Of a stretch of DNA of 31,718 bases, positions 7,169 to 17,866 are shown one piece after another. The notes below the pieces were generated by a model. The model searched no databases. It was not told where the DNA came from and saw only the letters and a list, made by a program, of their open reading frames with translations. A program made the translations under genes and the position numbers. The stretch comes from an uncultured candidate division WPS-2 bacterium (GTDB lineage Bacteria; Vulcanimicrobiota; Vulcanimicrobiia; Vulcanimicrobiales; Vulcanimicrobiaceae), in contig CALEYW010000041.1 in NCBI GenBank assembly GCA_937927945.1, positions 1 to 31,718 of the forward strand. The letters run 5' to 3'. The number at the start of each line of letters is the position of its first letter. Position 1 is the stretch's first letter.

Positions 7169-8485
7169 TTATGACGAAGGCCCTCCGTCCCGGATGCGCC
7201 AGCGGCCGCGCACCATGACGTGGCGCGGTGCGGCGCCGTCGCTGGCGAACACGTAGCGGTCGAGCAGTTCGCCGGGCGGTGCGCCGGCCAGCGGCGGCTC
7301 CCGGTCGTCGAGCACGACCAGATCGGCACGCATTCCGGGCGCGATCGCGCCGGCGCCGAGGCCGCACGCACGCGCCCCGCCGCGCGCTGCCGCGGCGTAG
7401 AGGGTCTCGCCGCACGATGCGCCGGGCTCGGTCGCCGCGACGATGCGCCGCCGCGACGCAAGCCGCGCGCCGTACTCGAGCCAGCGCAGCTCTTCGACCG
7501 GTGCGATCGAGACGTTGCTGTCCGATCCGATGCCTAGCGTTCCGCCGGCCGCCAGATAGGGCCCGAGCGGGAAGAGCCCGTCGCCGAGATTCGCCTCGGT
7601 CGTCGGGCACACCCCGGCGACGGCGCCGCTGCGCGCCAAACCGTCGCGCTCCGCAGCGTCGAGGTGCGTCGCGTGCACGAGGCACCAGCGCGCGTCGACG
7701 TCGTGGTTGGCGAGCAGCCACGCGACGGGGCGCGCGCCCAGCGCCGCGCGCACGGCATCGACTTCGCGCTCTTGCTCGGCGACGTGCAGGTGGATCGGCA
7801 CGTCGCGCGGCGCACCGTCGGTCAGCGCGCGCAGCTCGTCGGGCGTCACCGCGCGCAACGAGTGCGCGCAGGCGCCGACGACCAGGTTCGGATCGTTCGC
7901 ATGGTCGCGGCGCAGCGTCTGCGAGAGTGCGAGCACGTCGTCGACGCCGCCCGCGAAGCGGCGCTGTTCGGGACGCAGCGGCAGGCCGCCGGCATCGGCG
8001 TGCGCATAGACGGCCGGCAGCAGGCAGAGCGCGATCCCCGCGTCGTTCGCGGCGGCGATCAGCGCGCGCGACATCACCGCGCGGTCGGCGTACCACGCAC
8101 CGTTCGGGTCACGATGCAGGTAGTGGAATTCGGCGACCGCGGTATAGCCGGCCGCCAGCATGGCGCGGTAGACGCCGGCCGCGATCGCACGCAGACCGTC
8201 GGGATCGAGCGTGCCGGCAAGCGCGTACATCGCCTCGCGCCAGGACCAGAAATCGTCGTCGCCCGCGGCGCGGCGCTCGGCCGAGCCGGCCATCGCGCGC
8301 TGAAACGCGTGCGAATGCAGGTTCGGCATGCCGGGGACGACCGGGCCGTCGATCACTTCCGCGTCGGGACTGTCCGCAAACGCTCCGGGCCGAACGTCCA
8401 CGATCGTGCCGTCCGGGGCGACGTCGATCGCCACGTCAGGGGCCCAGCCGTTCGGGAGCAGCGCCTCCCGCGCGATCAGTCGCAT
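7169..8485 (-). CDS. hutF: Formimidoylglutamate deiminase
   Basis: 438 residues, an amidohydrolase-superfamily enzyme that hydrolyses N-formimidoyl-L-glutamate to N-formyl-L-glutamate and ammonia, the fourth step of the five-step histidine pathway. Visible metal and active-site motifs in order are PNLHSHAFQRAMAG (about residues 54-67), FHYLHRDPNG, HLHVAEQEREVDAV, LVHATHLD and IGSDSNVSIAPVEELRWLEY. The last two are diagnostic for HutF against guanine deaminase. The C-terminus GMRADLVVLDD is the usual small beta domain. Its ATG at 8485 has no strong ribosome site. The gene is divergent from the DUF2339-DUF3999-hutI unit, 168 bases away, so hutF and hutI share a control region. Confidence 0.95.
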   Translation of the reverse strand: MRLIAREALLPNGWAPDVAIDVAPDGTIVDVRPGAFADSPDAEVIDGPVVPGMPNLHSHAFQRAMAGSAERRAAGDDDFWSWREAMYALAGTLDPDGLRAIAAGVYRAMLAAGYTAVAEFHYLHRDPNGAWYADRAVMSRALIAAANDAGIALCLLPAVYAHADAGGLPLRPEQRRFAGGVDDVLALSQTLRRDHANDPNLVVGACAHSLRAVTPDELRALTDGAPRDVPIHLHVAEQEREVDAVRAALGARPVAWLLANHDVDARWCLVHATHLDAAERDGLARSGAVAGVCPTTEANLGDGLFPLGPYLAAGGTLGIGSDSNVSIAPVEELRWLEYGARLASRRRIVAATEPGASCGETLYAAAARGGARACGLGAGAIAPGMRADLVVLDDREPPLAGAPPGELLDRYVFASDGAAPRHVMVRGRWRIRDGGPSS

Positions 8486-8653
8486 CGCGTGTTCTACGAC
8501 GCAGACGGCCTCCCGGCCGCTCCGCCGAGGAAGGTGCCGGTTCCCGGTGCTGAACTGGCCGAACAGGAGAACTACGGACGCCCGGCACGGTACCGGAGCG
8601 CTATGCTTCGGTCATGGTCGTTTCTCTCGAACTCGTTCTCGGAGCTGGCTGAC
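8486..8653. promoter_or_regulatory. Divergent control region between hutF and the DUF2339-hutI unit
   Basis: 168 bases separate the two outward-reading starts. I see no clear -35/-10 pair and no strong operator palindrome. GGAG at 8641-8644 is the ribosome site for the DUF2339 gene. Confidence 0.4.
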
Positions 8654-10399
8654 ATGGATTCCGCCCGGTATGACGCGCTCGATGCGCGGCTCACGTCGCT
8701 CGAAAACCAGGCCCGCCGGTTGCGGGCCGACCTCGCCGCGGCCGCTTCCCTTCCGGCTGCGGACGCGTCGCCCGCCCGCGTCGCCGGAATCCCTGAGGTT
8801 CCGCTCCCGGCCTTTTTGGCGGACGAGCCGGCCGGGCCGCACGCGTCGCGCGAGAAGAGTTCGCTCGAGACGCTGGTCGCCGGGCGCGGGCTCCAGTTGG
8901 CGGGGCTGCTGCTCGTGCTGCTCGGGACCGCGTTCTTCCTGGACCTCGCCTTCACGAGCGGCTGGATCGGCCCGGCGCAGCGGATCCTGCTCGGCCTGGT
9001 CGCCGGATCGGCCCTGATCGGCGCGGGCGCGCGCCTGTTGCGCGGCACGTACGCCTTCGTCGCGGAAGGCCTCGTCGGGCTCGGCGCGGGGATTCTGTAC
9101 CTCTCGCTGTGGGCGTCGGTGGCAATCTTCCCGCAGCTGCACGTCGCGCGGCCCGCGGCGTTCGCGGCGATGATCGCAGTGACGGCCGTCGTAGCGGCGC
9201 TCTCCGCCGTGCGCCGCTCGGAACGGTTGGCGCTGATCGGACTCGTCGGCGGGTTCCTCACGCCCGTGCTGCTCAGCGGTGGCCCGACCGCCCACGTCGA
9301 GTTGGCGACCTACCTGCTGCTGCTCGGCGGCGGAATGCTCGCGCTCTGTGCGCGCTGCGGCTTCCGCAGCGTCGAAGCGGTGACGTTCGTCGCGACGTTC
9401 CTGTACGCCGGCGCCTTCGCACCGGATTCGGCGACCGGCTGGACCGATCGCGACGCGTACGCCGTCGCATCGCTTTTCTTCATCGAGTTCGCGCTGGCGT
9501 TCGGCTTCGGCGCGGCCCGCAGCGGCGCGGCGTCACCGGTGCGCATCGCCCTGCTCTCACTCGACGTCGCGCTGTACGCCGGCTTTCTCGAAATCATCTT
9601 CGAGGGTCATCAGACGCCGCTCGGCGTGGCGCTGCTCGCCCTCGCGGCGGTCTCGCTCGCGACCGCCCGGCTGCGCACGGTCCCGCAGCGCATGACGGAG
9701 GCCTGCGGCTATCTCGGTCTCGCGGTCGTCACGCTCGCGTTGCCGGTGCTCATCCACCAAACTTCGCTGCTCGATGCGTTCTCGCTCGAAGCCGCCGTGC
9801 TGGTCGTGCTCGGCCGGCGCAGCGGCGATCGGTGGATCGCGGTCGCGGGCGCGCTGCTCTTCGGACTCACCGGCGTGGTGCTGTTCGCGCAAGCGCAATT
9901 CGACCCGCCCGCAGGCGCCTTCCTCAATCCGCTTTTCTCTGCGTTCGCCATCTGGATCGCCGCGCTGCTCGCGGCGCGCAGGGAATCCGCCTCGTTCGCG
10001 ATGAGCGACGGCAATCGCCGCGCGCTGGACGCCGCCTCCGCCATCGCGCTCAACGCGATCGTCCTCACCGCACTCTCGCGCGAGCTCCTCGACGCGATCG
10101 GCGGCCCGCACTGGAACCTCACGGTTCCGAACCACGCCCAACTCGCGCTCTCGCTGTTGTGGACGGTGTACGCTGCCGTCCTCTTCGGAGTGGGCTTGGG
10201 CGGCGGCTCGGCGCCGCTGCGGTGGCAGGGCTTGGTGCTCTTCGCGCTGACGCTGTGCAAAGTGTTTCTGATCGATCTCGCCACGCTCGGATCGGGGTAT
10301 CGGGTCGGCTCGTTCATCGGCCTGGGCATCGTGATGGTCGCCGCGTCCGCCTGGTACACGCGCGCCACGATCTGCCGCACGCCCGAGCCCGAAGCGTGA
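8654..10399 (+). CDS. DUF2339 multi-pass membrane protein
   Basis: 581 residues. A short N-terminal coiled coil (YDALDARLTSLENQARRLRA) and a proline-rich linker are followed from about residue 80 by many hydrophobic helices; LQLAGLLLVLLGTAFFLDLA, AEGLVGLGAGILYLSL and LIGLVGGFLTPVLLSG are typical of DUF2339. The last helices (FALTLCKVFLIDLATLGSGYRVGSF, shortened here as LCKVFLIDLATL) also match. The biochemical role of the family is unknown. ATG 8654 is chosen for its GGAG nine bases upstream; the frame is open far upstream, but only as antisense of hutF, and ATG 8603 is an alternative. Its stop overlaps the next start as GTGA. DUF2339 and DUF3999 genes are often adjacent in bacteria, as here. 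Confidence 0.88.
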   Translation: MDSARYDALDARLTSLENQARRLRADLAAAASLPAADASPARVAGIPEVPLPAFLADEPAGPHASREKSSLETLVAGRGLQLAGLLLVLLGTAFFLDLAFTSGWIGPAQRILLGLVAGSALIGAGARLLRGTYAFVAEGLVGLGAGILYLSLWASVAIFPQLHVARPAAFAAMIAVTAVVAALSAVRRSERLALIGLVGGFLTPVLLSGGPTAHVELATYLLLLGGGMLALCARCGFRSVEAVTFVATFLYAGAFAPDSATGWTDRDAYAVASLFFIEFALAFGFGAARSGAASPVRIALLSLDVALYAGFLEIIFEGHQTPLGVALLALAAVSLATARLRTVPQRMTEACGYLGLAVVTLALPVLIHQTSLLDAFSLEAAVLVVLGRRSGDRWIAVAGALLFGLTGVVLFAQAQFDPPAGAFLNPLFSAFAIWIAALLAARRESASFAMSDGNRRALDAASAIALNAIVLTALSRELLDAIGGPHWNLTVPNHAQLALSLLWTVYAAVLFGVGLGGGSAPLRWQGLVLFALTLCKVFLIDLATLGSGYRVGSFIGLGIVMVAASAWYTRATICRTPEPEA

Positions 10400-11601
10400 G
10401 CATCGACGCTGGGCCCGCCTGGAGCGCGTGGGCGACCGTCACGCCGATGGCCGTTGCTCCCGCGGCGCGCGAACGGTACGTGCGCGTTCCGATCCCTGTT
10501 ACGATCGCGCCGAATGCTGACGGCGGGTATCCCGACCTGCGTGTCGTCGACGGCAACGGAACCGAAGTCGCCTACGCGATCGATCCCCAGCGAGCGGCGC
10601 CCGCGCCGCGCGAGATCGTTCTGATCGATCGCGGGTTCGTCGAACATCGCTGGACGCAAGCGGTGCTCGATCTCGGCCCGCGCCACGACCTGGTCGAGGG
10701 CATCCGCCTGGGCGTCGACGAGGGCGCGCGTCCGACGTATTTCGAGACGGTCGCGATCGACGCGAGCGACGACCGCCTCACGTGGCGGGTCGTGCGCGAC
10801 GACGCAGTCGTGTACCGGGTCGCGCAGGACGGCGGTCGCGGCGATCGCTCGATTTCGTTTCCGCCGACGCGCTCCCGCTGGCTGCGGGTGCGCATCCTCG
10901 ATCCGCGCGCGCAGTTTCCGCTGACCGGCGCGTCGATCGAAGGCGGGTCTTCCGCCGAACCGGCACTCGTGCCACTGCCGATTGCCGGCACCGGGATGCT
11001 GATCGCGACCGCGCACGACGGAGCGTTGACCTCGAACGTCACCTGGAGCTTCGATTCGCCGGTCGCGATCCGGCCTGCTGCGGTGCGCTTTCGCGATCGC
11101 AGTCACGCGTACGCGCGACACGCCGTCGTGCAGAGCAGCGACGACGGAACGCAATGGTCCGATGCGGGCGACGCGCAGATCGCGCGCTTCGCCGACGGCG
11201 GCTCGCAAACGTCGTTCGCATTCGGCGAGCAGACCGCGCGGCATTGGCGCGTGGTGGTCGAAAATGGAAACGACAAACCCGTCCCCGGCCTGCGGCCGGT
11301 GCTGCTCGTCCGCAGGCACGACGTCGTCTTCTCCGCGGCGCCCGCAGCCGCATACCGGCTGCTCTCCGGTAACCCGAACTCCGTCGCGCCCGCCTACGAC
11401 TTGGGCGAACGCCTGGCCCACGGCGCGTGGCGCGCCGATCGCGGCGCGACCCAGCCACCGCTGGCGAACGCATCCTTCCGCGATCCGCGCCCGCTCGCGG
11501 ACCGCCTTCCGCCCTGGCTGCTCAGCACCACGCTCGGAATCGTCGCAGCACTGCTCGGCCTCATCGCGATCCGCACCGTGCGAACGGCCCAGGCGAAGTA
11601 G
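10396..11601 (+). CDS. DUF3999 family protein with C-terminal membrane anchor
   Basis: 401 residues. The body is a beta-rich surface-type protein: YVRVPIPVTIAPNADGGYPD, TYFETVAIDASDDRLTW, RWLRVRILDPRAQFPLTGAS, and two discoidin-like repeats (AVVQSSDDGTQWSDAGD). It ends with one transmembrane helix near residues 370-390 (LLSTTLGIVAALLGLIAI) and a short basic tail. The GTG start at 10396 is fixed by overlap with the DUF2339 stop. Unlike most DUF3999 proteins it shows no signal peptide before the beta domain, so export would have to use the C-terminal anchor or a different start. Its stop shares one base with the hutI start, making the three genes one coupled unit. Function unknown. Confidence 0.82.
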   Translation: MSIDAGPAWSAWATVTPMAVAPAARERYVRVPIPVTIAPNADGGYPDLRVVDGNGTEVAYAIDPQRAAPAPREIVLIDRGFVEHRWTQAVLDLGPRHDLVEGIRLGVDEGARPTYFETVAIDASDDRLTWRVVRDDAVVYRVAQDGGRGDRSISFPPTRSRWLRVRILDPRAQFPLTGASIEGGSSAEPALVPLPIAGTGMLIATAHDGALTSNVTWSFDSPVAIRPAAVRFRDRSHAYARHAVVQSSDDGTQWSDAGDAQIARFADGGSQTSFAFGEQTARHWRVVVENGNDKPVPGLRPVLLVRRHDVVFSAAPAAAYRLLSGNPNSVAPAYDLGERLAHGAWRADRGATQPPLANASFRDPRPLADRLPPWLLSTTLGIVAALLGLIAIRTVRTAQAK

Positions 11602-12848
11602 TGCGCCCGCCCCGGTACGACGCGCTCTGGTACAACGCGTCGCTCGCCACAATGACGCCCGGCGGCGCCCCGTACGGAACGATCGCCGACGGCGTCGTCG
11701 CCGCGCGCGACGGCCGCATCGCGTGGGTCGGTCCGCGCAGCAAGCTGTCTGATGCGCCCGATCGTCTTGCGGCGCGCGCGATCGACGCCGGCGGCGGCTG
11801 GATCACGCCCGGGCTGATCGACCCGCACACGCACGTCGTGTTCGGAGGCGACCGTGTCGCCGATTTCGAACGGCGGGTTGCGGGAGAGAGCTACGTCGCC
11901 GCCGCGGCCGGCGGCAGCGGCATCCTCCACACCGTGGCGATGACCCGCGCCGCCGACGATGCGACGCTGCTGCGCGACGCGCTGCGCCGCGTGCGCACGA
12001 TGATGGCGCACGGCACGACGACGCTCGAGATCAAATCGGGGTACGGCCTGGACGTCGAGACGGAGATGCGGCTGCTGCGGGTGGCGCGGCGCATCGGCAG
12101 CGAACTCGGCGTCGGTGTGCGAACGACCTATCTCGGCGCGCACGTCGTCCCGCCGGAATACGCGCAGCGCAGCGACGCCTACCTCGGGCTCGTCTGCGAC
12201 GACGCGCTGCCGCGCATCGTCGCCGAAGGACTGGCCGACGCCGTCGACGTGTTTAGCGATGCGATCGCGTTCTCGCCCGCCGAGACCGCGCGCGTCCTCG
12301 AGGCCGCGCAGCGGCTCGGGCTCGCCGTGAAAGTGCACGCCGATCAGATCGCCGACACGGGCGCCGCCGCCGTCGCGGCGCGGTATCGCGCGCTCTCCGC
12401 CGATCATCTCGAACGCACCGGCGAGGCGGGGGTGCGTCTGCTCGCCGACGCCGGCACCGTCGCGGTGCTGCTGCCGGGCGCGTATCACTATCTGCGCGAG
12501 ACGGTGAAGCCGCCCCTCGAAGCGTTGCGCGCGCACGGCGTCCCGATCGCTCTTGCCACGGACTGTAACCCCGGCACGTCGCCGGTGCTCACGCTGCCGA
12601 CCGCGATGAACCTCGGCTGCGTCCTCTTCGGGTTGACGCCCGAAGAAGCGCTCTCCGCCGTCACCCGCAATGCCGCGCGCGCGCTCGGCCTGGACGACCG
12701 CGGCGAGCTGCGCGCCGGCGCGCGCTGCGACCTCGCATTGTGGGACGCCGCCTCACCCGCGGAGCTCTCCTACTGGCTCGGCAGCAGCCCCTGCACCGGC
12801 ATCGTCATCGCAGGTATACCGTTCCACGGCCCTCGCGTTCATGGTTGA
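11601..12848 (+). CDS. hutI: Imidazolonepropionase
   Basis: 415 residues, close to the family norm of about 405. It hydrolyses 4-imidazolone-5-propanoate to N-formimidoyl-L-glutamate, step three of histidine degradation. Motifs are ITPGLIDPHTHVVFGGDRVA (metal-binding HxH near residue 77), GGSGILHTVAMTR, TTTLEIKSGYGLDVETEMRL, FSDAIAFSPAETARVLEAA, KVHADQI, SADHLE and ALATDCNPGTSP, which carries the last metal aspartate. The GTG start at 11601 is used because it overlaps the TAG of the DUF3999 gene by one base; the frame is open upstream only as shadow sequence. It is separated from hutU/H/G but converges on them, and shares an upstream region with hutF. Confidence 0.95.
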   Translation: MRPPRYDALWYNASLATMTPGGAPYGTIADGVVAARDGRIAWVGPRSKLSDAPDRLAARAIDAGGGWITPGLIDPHTHVVFGGDRVADFERRVAGESYVAAAAGGSGILHTVAMTRAADDATLLRDALRRVRTMMAHGTTTLEIKSGYGLDVETEMRLLRVARRIGSELGVGVRTTYLGAHVVPPEYAQRSDAYLGLVCDDALPRIVAEGLADAVDVFSDAIAFSPAETARVLEAAQRLGLAVKVHADQIADTGAAAVAARYRALSADHLERTGEAGVRLLADAGTVAVLLPGAYHYLRETVKPPLEALRAHGVPIALATDCNPGTSPVLTLPTAMNLGCVLFGLTPEEALSAVTRNAARALGLDDRGELRAGARCDLALWDAASPAELSYWLGSSPCTGIVIAGIPFHGPRVHG

Positions 12849-13137
12849 AGACGGGTACAAATCCGAACATCGGAGGTAGGAACGATGAGTGAGGCGGGTT
12901 CGCTCCTCGTGCGTGCGGTCGTCGCCGGCTTCGTTCCATCGCACGGGCTGCCGAAGTTGCGCAACGGCAGCGACTACGTCCCGTCCTTCGAGGGGATGGG
13001 GGGTCGACATGATCGTAGCGGCGGCAGCCGTTATGACCCGGGAGAAGACGTTTGCACCCGCGCCGTTGCTGCGATATCTCTCCCTCGCCGCCGCCGCATC
13101 GACGAATGAACGCGACGAAGCCGTTCGGGGTCGAATG
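12849..13137. other. Gap between convergent hutI and hutG
   Basis: 289 bases holding one ORF with a strong ribosome site (12885-13109, listed separately) and no clear terminator hairpin with a T run. The sequence has several clustered G runs near 12992-13003. Confidence 0.4.
12885..13109 (+). CDS. Small ORF behind a strong ribosome site, doubtful
   Basis: 74 residues beginning MSEAGSLLVRAVVAGFVPSH and becoming arginine-rich and low in quality after about residue 35. GGAGG at 12872-12876 is eight bases before ATG 12885, one of the best ribosome sites in the window, which is the main reason to list it. A second reading frame (ATG 13009, MIVAAAAVMTREKTFAPAPLL) looks somewhat more protein-like after 13000, so the region may be a short peptide gene, a frameshifted gene, or a decayed one. 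It lies downstream of hutI in the same direction. No homologue recognised. Confidence 0.3.
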   Translation: MSEAGSLLVRAVVAGFVPSHGLPKLRNGSDYVPSFEGMGGRHDRSGGSRYDPGEDVCTRAVAAISLPRRRRIDE

Positions 13138-13937
13138 TCAAGGACGCGCGTGCGAGGATCGAAAGCCGACCAGCGACATGCAGACCGCGCTGAGCACGCG
13201 CGATAACCGCGCGGCTTTGGCATCGTCCCAGAGCGTGCGCGAGCCGTCGGCCAGGTACGCATGCTGGTTGATCTCGATCTGCAGCGCCTGCACGCCGCCG
13301 GTGGGATCGCCGTAGTGCCGCGTGATGTAGCCGCCCTTGAAACGCCCGTCGACGACCACCGAGTACGGCGAGGCGGCGACGGCGGCGCGGGCGGACTCGA
13401 CCAGCACGGGATCGCACGAACGGCCGGAGTTCGTGCCCAAGTTCACCACCGGCAGTTCGCCCTCGAAGAGCCTGGGCAAGGTGCCCCAAATCGAATGCGC
13501 GTCGAGCAGCAGCACGCGGCCGTGCGCGGTGCGGATGCGCGCGATCTGCGCGGCCAACTCCGCATGATAGGGATCGAAATAGCGTGCGCGCCGGACCGCG
13601 GCTTCGTCCTCGCCGGGTTCGTCGCCGGCTGCGTAGAGCGGTTCGCCTTCGAACGTCTCGGTCGGAATGAAGCCGCTCGTCGTCGCACCAGGGTAGAGCG
13701 ACGCCCCGCTCGGATCGCGATTGAGATCCACGGCGTAGCGCGACCAGCGCGCGCGCAGCACCGTCGCTTCGAGTTCGCGGGCGAACGGATAGAGGCGGTC
13801 GGCGTACCAGTCGGTGTCGACCAGCGAACGGCCCACGTCGGTCAGCCGCGCCGCAAGGTCGGCGGGGAGCTGCGTTCCGACGTGCGGCGCGCTGATCAGC
13901 AGCGCACCGCGACCCGGGCGCACGTCGTAGTCTTCGC

Positions 13938-13941
<4 letters not shown>
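13138..13941 (-). CDS. hutG: N-formylglutamate amidohydrolase
   Basis: 267 residues, of the FGase type, which hydrolyses N-formyl-L-glutamate to L-glutamate and formate, the last step when HutF is present. Family motifs are LLISAPHVGTQLPADLAAR, LVDTDWYADRLYPFA, YAVDLNRDPSGASLYPG, HGRVLLLDAHSIWG, VNLGTNSGRSCDP and LQIEINQHAYLADG; these carry the metal-binding His/Asp/Glu residues. ATG 13941 overlaps the hutH stop as ATGA, so it is the third gene of a coupled hutU-hutH-hutG unit. An open frame continues upstream only inside hutH. Together with hutF this shows the formate-releasing branch, not the formiminoglutamase (arginase-like) branch. Confidence 0.94.
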
Positions 13942-15505
<1,564 letters not shown>

Positions 15506-15509
<4 letters not shown>

Positions 15510-17179
15510 CGCGCGGCGTCTGAATGCATCGGCAGGTGCAGGCCGTGTTCGTGCGCCGCGGCGAGCGCGTCGTCGTACCCGGCGTCGGCGTGCCGCGCGA
15601 CGCCGCTCGCGGGATCGTTCCACAGCACGCGCGCCAGGCGCTTCGCGGCGGCCTCCGTTCCGTCCGCGACGATCACGACGCCGGCGTGCTGCGAGAATCC
15701 CATCCCCACCCCGCCGCCGTGATGGATCGACACCCACGTCGCGCCGCCCGCCACGTTGATCATCGCGTTGAGCAGCGGCCAGTCGCTGACCGCGTCGCTG
15801 CCGTCGCGCATCGCTTCGGTCTCGCGATTCGGCGACGCGACGCTGCCGCTGTCGAGGTGGTCGCGCCCGATCACGATCGGCGCTTTCAGCTCGCCGCGCG
15901 CGACCATCTCGTTGAACGCCAAGCCGACGCGGTCGCGGTCGCCCAAGCCGATCCAGCAGATGCGCGCCGGAAGGCCCTGGAACGCGATGCGCTCGCGCGC
16001 CATGTCGAGCCAGCGATGCAGGTGTGTGTCGTTCGGAAGCAACTCTTTGACTTTCGCATCGGTCTTCGCGATGTCTACGGGATCGCCCGAGAGCGCGACC
16101 CAGCGGAACGGTCCGACGCCGCGGCAGAACAGCGGCCGAATGTACGCCGGCACGAAACCCGGAAACGCGAACGCATCGCTCAAGCCGGTATCGTACGCCA
16201 TCTGCCGGATGTTGTTGCCGTAGTCGAACGTCGGAATCCCAAGACGATGGAACGCGAGCATTGCCTCGACGTGCGTGACCATCGACCGCTTCGCCGCGGC
16301 GGAGACGGCGGCCGGATCGCTGACGCGCTTGGCCCGCCATTCCTCCAGTGTCCAGCCGGCCGGCAAGTAGCCGTTGATCGGATCGTGGGCCGACGTCTGG
16401 TCGGTAACCGCGTCGGGGCGAACGCCGCGCCGCACCAGCTCGGGCAGAATCTCGGCGGCGTTACCGACGACGGCGACCGAGACCGGTACCTTCGTGCGCC
16501 GCGATTCCTCGATGATCGCGAGCGCTTCGTCGAGCGAGTCCGCGGCGCGATCGAGATAGCGCGTCTCGAGGCGTTTCTGCACGCGGGTCGGATCGCACTC
16601 GATCGCCAGCATCGATGCGCCGGCCATCGTCGCGGCGAGCGGCTGCGCGCCGCCCATCCCACCCAGGCCCGCGGTGAGCACCCAGCGTCCGGCGAGATCA
16701 CCGCCGAAATGCCGGCGGCCCATCTCCGCGAACGTCTCGTAGGTTCCTTGAACGATCCCTTGCGAGCCGATATAGATCCACGAGCCGGCCGTCATCTGGC
16801 CGTACATCATGAGCCCCTTGCGGTCGAGCTCGTTGAAGTGCTCCCAAGTCGCCCAGCGCGGCACGAGGTTCGAATTCGCCAGCAGCACGCGCGGCGCGTC
16901 GGGATGCGAGCGGAAGACGCCGACCGGCTTCCCCGACTGGATCGCCAGCGTCTCGTCGTCGCCGAGCCGTTCGAGTTCGGCGACGATGCGATCGAACGAC
17001 GGCCAGTCGCGGGCGGCTTTCCCGATCCCGCCGTAGACGACGAGGTCGTCCGGCCGCTCGGCGACATCGGGATCGAGGTTGTTCATCAGCATTCGAAGCG
17101 CCGCTTCGGTCTGCCAGCTTCGTGCCCGCAGCACGTTTCCGCGCGGCGCGCGCACCGTCCGCGCTACTGCTTCGATCAC
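15506..17179 (-). CDS. hutU: Urocanate hydratase
   Basis: 557 residues, matching the usual length. It hydrates urocanate to 4-imidazolone-5-propanoate with tightly bound NAD as electrophile. Seen in order are AALRMLMNNLDPDVAE, LVVYGGIGKAARDW, ESGKP-like IQSGKPVGVF, GQMTAGSWIYIGSQGIVQGT, the dinucleotide-binding LTAGLGGMGGAQPLA, DQTSAHDPINGYLPAG, YGNNIRQMAYD, FRWVALSGDP, RICWIGLGDR, IGRDHLDSGSVASPNRETE and VSIHHGGGVGMGFSQHAG. The start is GTG 17179, with GGAGG at 17189-17193 ten bases or so upstream. It is the first gene of the hutU-hutH-hutG unit and is divergent from the cysteine dioxygenase gene. Confidence 0.96.
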
Positions 17180-17306
17180 TCAGCCTACCTCCGCCCTCCT
17201 ACTCCCGGCCGCGACCGCGCGGCTCCTTCGAGCCGGCGCCGATCCCGGCAGCGGGGCCGCGCCACGGCAAGCCGGAACCCCTCACTCCTAGGAGGACCCG
17301 CGAACG
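17180..17306. promoter_or_regulatory. Divergent region between hutU and the cysteine dioxygenase gene
   Basis: 127 GC-rich bases between outward-reading starts. A perfect 10-bp palindrome CTCCTAGGAG (17285-17294) overlaps the ribosome site GGAGG (17291-17295) of the cysteine dioxygenase gene. No convincing -35/-10 pair and no recognisable HutC-type operator were seen. Confidence 0.4.
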
Positions 17307-17858
17307 ATGACGACGCTCCACGGAATCGGTGACTTGGTGGTCGCGTTGCGCGAACTCGGCAGCACCTTGCAGCCGGTCAAGGTCGCCGGGACGCTCCGCG
17401 ACGTGCGGATCGACGAGCGGACCCTTGCTCCGTATCTCACCTGGGCGCCCGGCCGATACACCCGCAATCTGGTCGCGCGCGATCCTTCGTTCGAATTGAT
17501 TGCGATCTGCTGGGAGCACGACGCGCGTTCGGCGATCCACGACCACGCCGATTCCGATTGCGCGTTCGTCCTGCAGTCGGGCGCGATCACGTGTGAGAAT
17601 TTCCGGATCGCATGGCGCGAAGCGCGTGAGAACGGTCCGGCCGAAGTGCGCTTCACCGGCGCGCGAACGCTGCGCGAGGGACAGATCGACATGCGCAGCG
17701 GTCATCTCTCCGTGCACCGCGTCGGTTCGTCCGGCGGGCGCGCCGTCACGCTGCACGTCTACGCCAAGCCGATCGACGCATGCATGACGTACGGCGAAGA
17801 CGGGACGTACGCGATCTCCCACTCACGTTACGACACGGTGCCGATCAGCGCGAGCTGA
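17307..17858 (+). CDS. Cysteine dioxygenase-type cupin
   Basis: 183 residues with the small cupin fold of type I cysteine dioxygenase, which oxidises L-cysteine to cysteine sulfinate at a mononuclear Fe(II). The iron ligands are visible: His78 and His80 in AIHDHADSDCAFVLQSG and His137 in HLSVHRVG. Cys85 stands seven residues after the first His, where mammalian enzymes form the Cys-Tyr cross-link, and Tyr152 in TLHVYAKPI is in the place of its partner. YTRNLV and FELIAICWEHD precede them, as in the family. ATG 17307 follows GGAGG by eleven bases. Some relatives act on 3-mercaptopropionate instead, and the substrate is not settled by sequence alone. It is divergent from hutU, suggesting joint amino-acid catabolism. 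Confidence 0.87.
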   Translation: MTTLHGIGDLVVALRELGSTLQPVKVAGTLRDVRIDERTLAPYLTWAPGRYTRNLVARDPSFELIAICWEHDARSAIHDHADSDCAFVLQSGAITCENFRIAWREARENGPAEVRFTGARTLREGQIDMRSGHLSVHRVGSSGGRAVTLHVYAKPIDACMTYGEDGTYAISHSRYDTVPISAS

Positions 17859-17860
17859 TC
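17843..17860. terminator. Perfect hairpin between convergent genes
   Basis: GATCAGC (17843-17849), a GCGA tetraloop and GCTGATC (17854-17860) form a seven-bp stem that spans the TGA of the cysteine dioxygenase gene and ends seven bases before the stop of the convergent gene. There is no T run, so it is not a classical intrinsic terminator, but it is placed to stabilise both mRNA ends. Confidence 0.35.
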
Positions 17861-17866
17861 CGGACC

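Noticed and set aside
7664..8653. Extension of the DUF2339 frame 330 codons upstream
   Set aside because: It lies wholly antisense to hutF, has no family similarity, and a good ribosome site stands just before ATG 8654.
15524..17332. Plus-strand ORF of 602 codons opposite hutU
   Set aside because: Antisense shadow; hutU motifs are complete on the minus strand.
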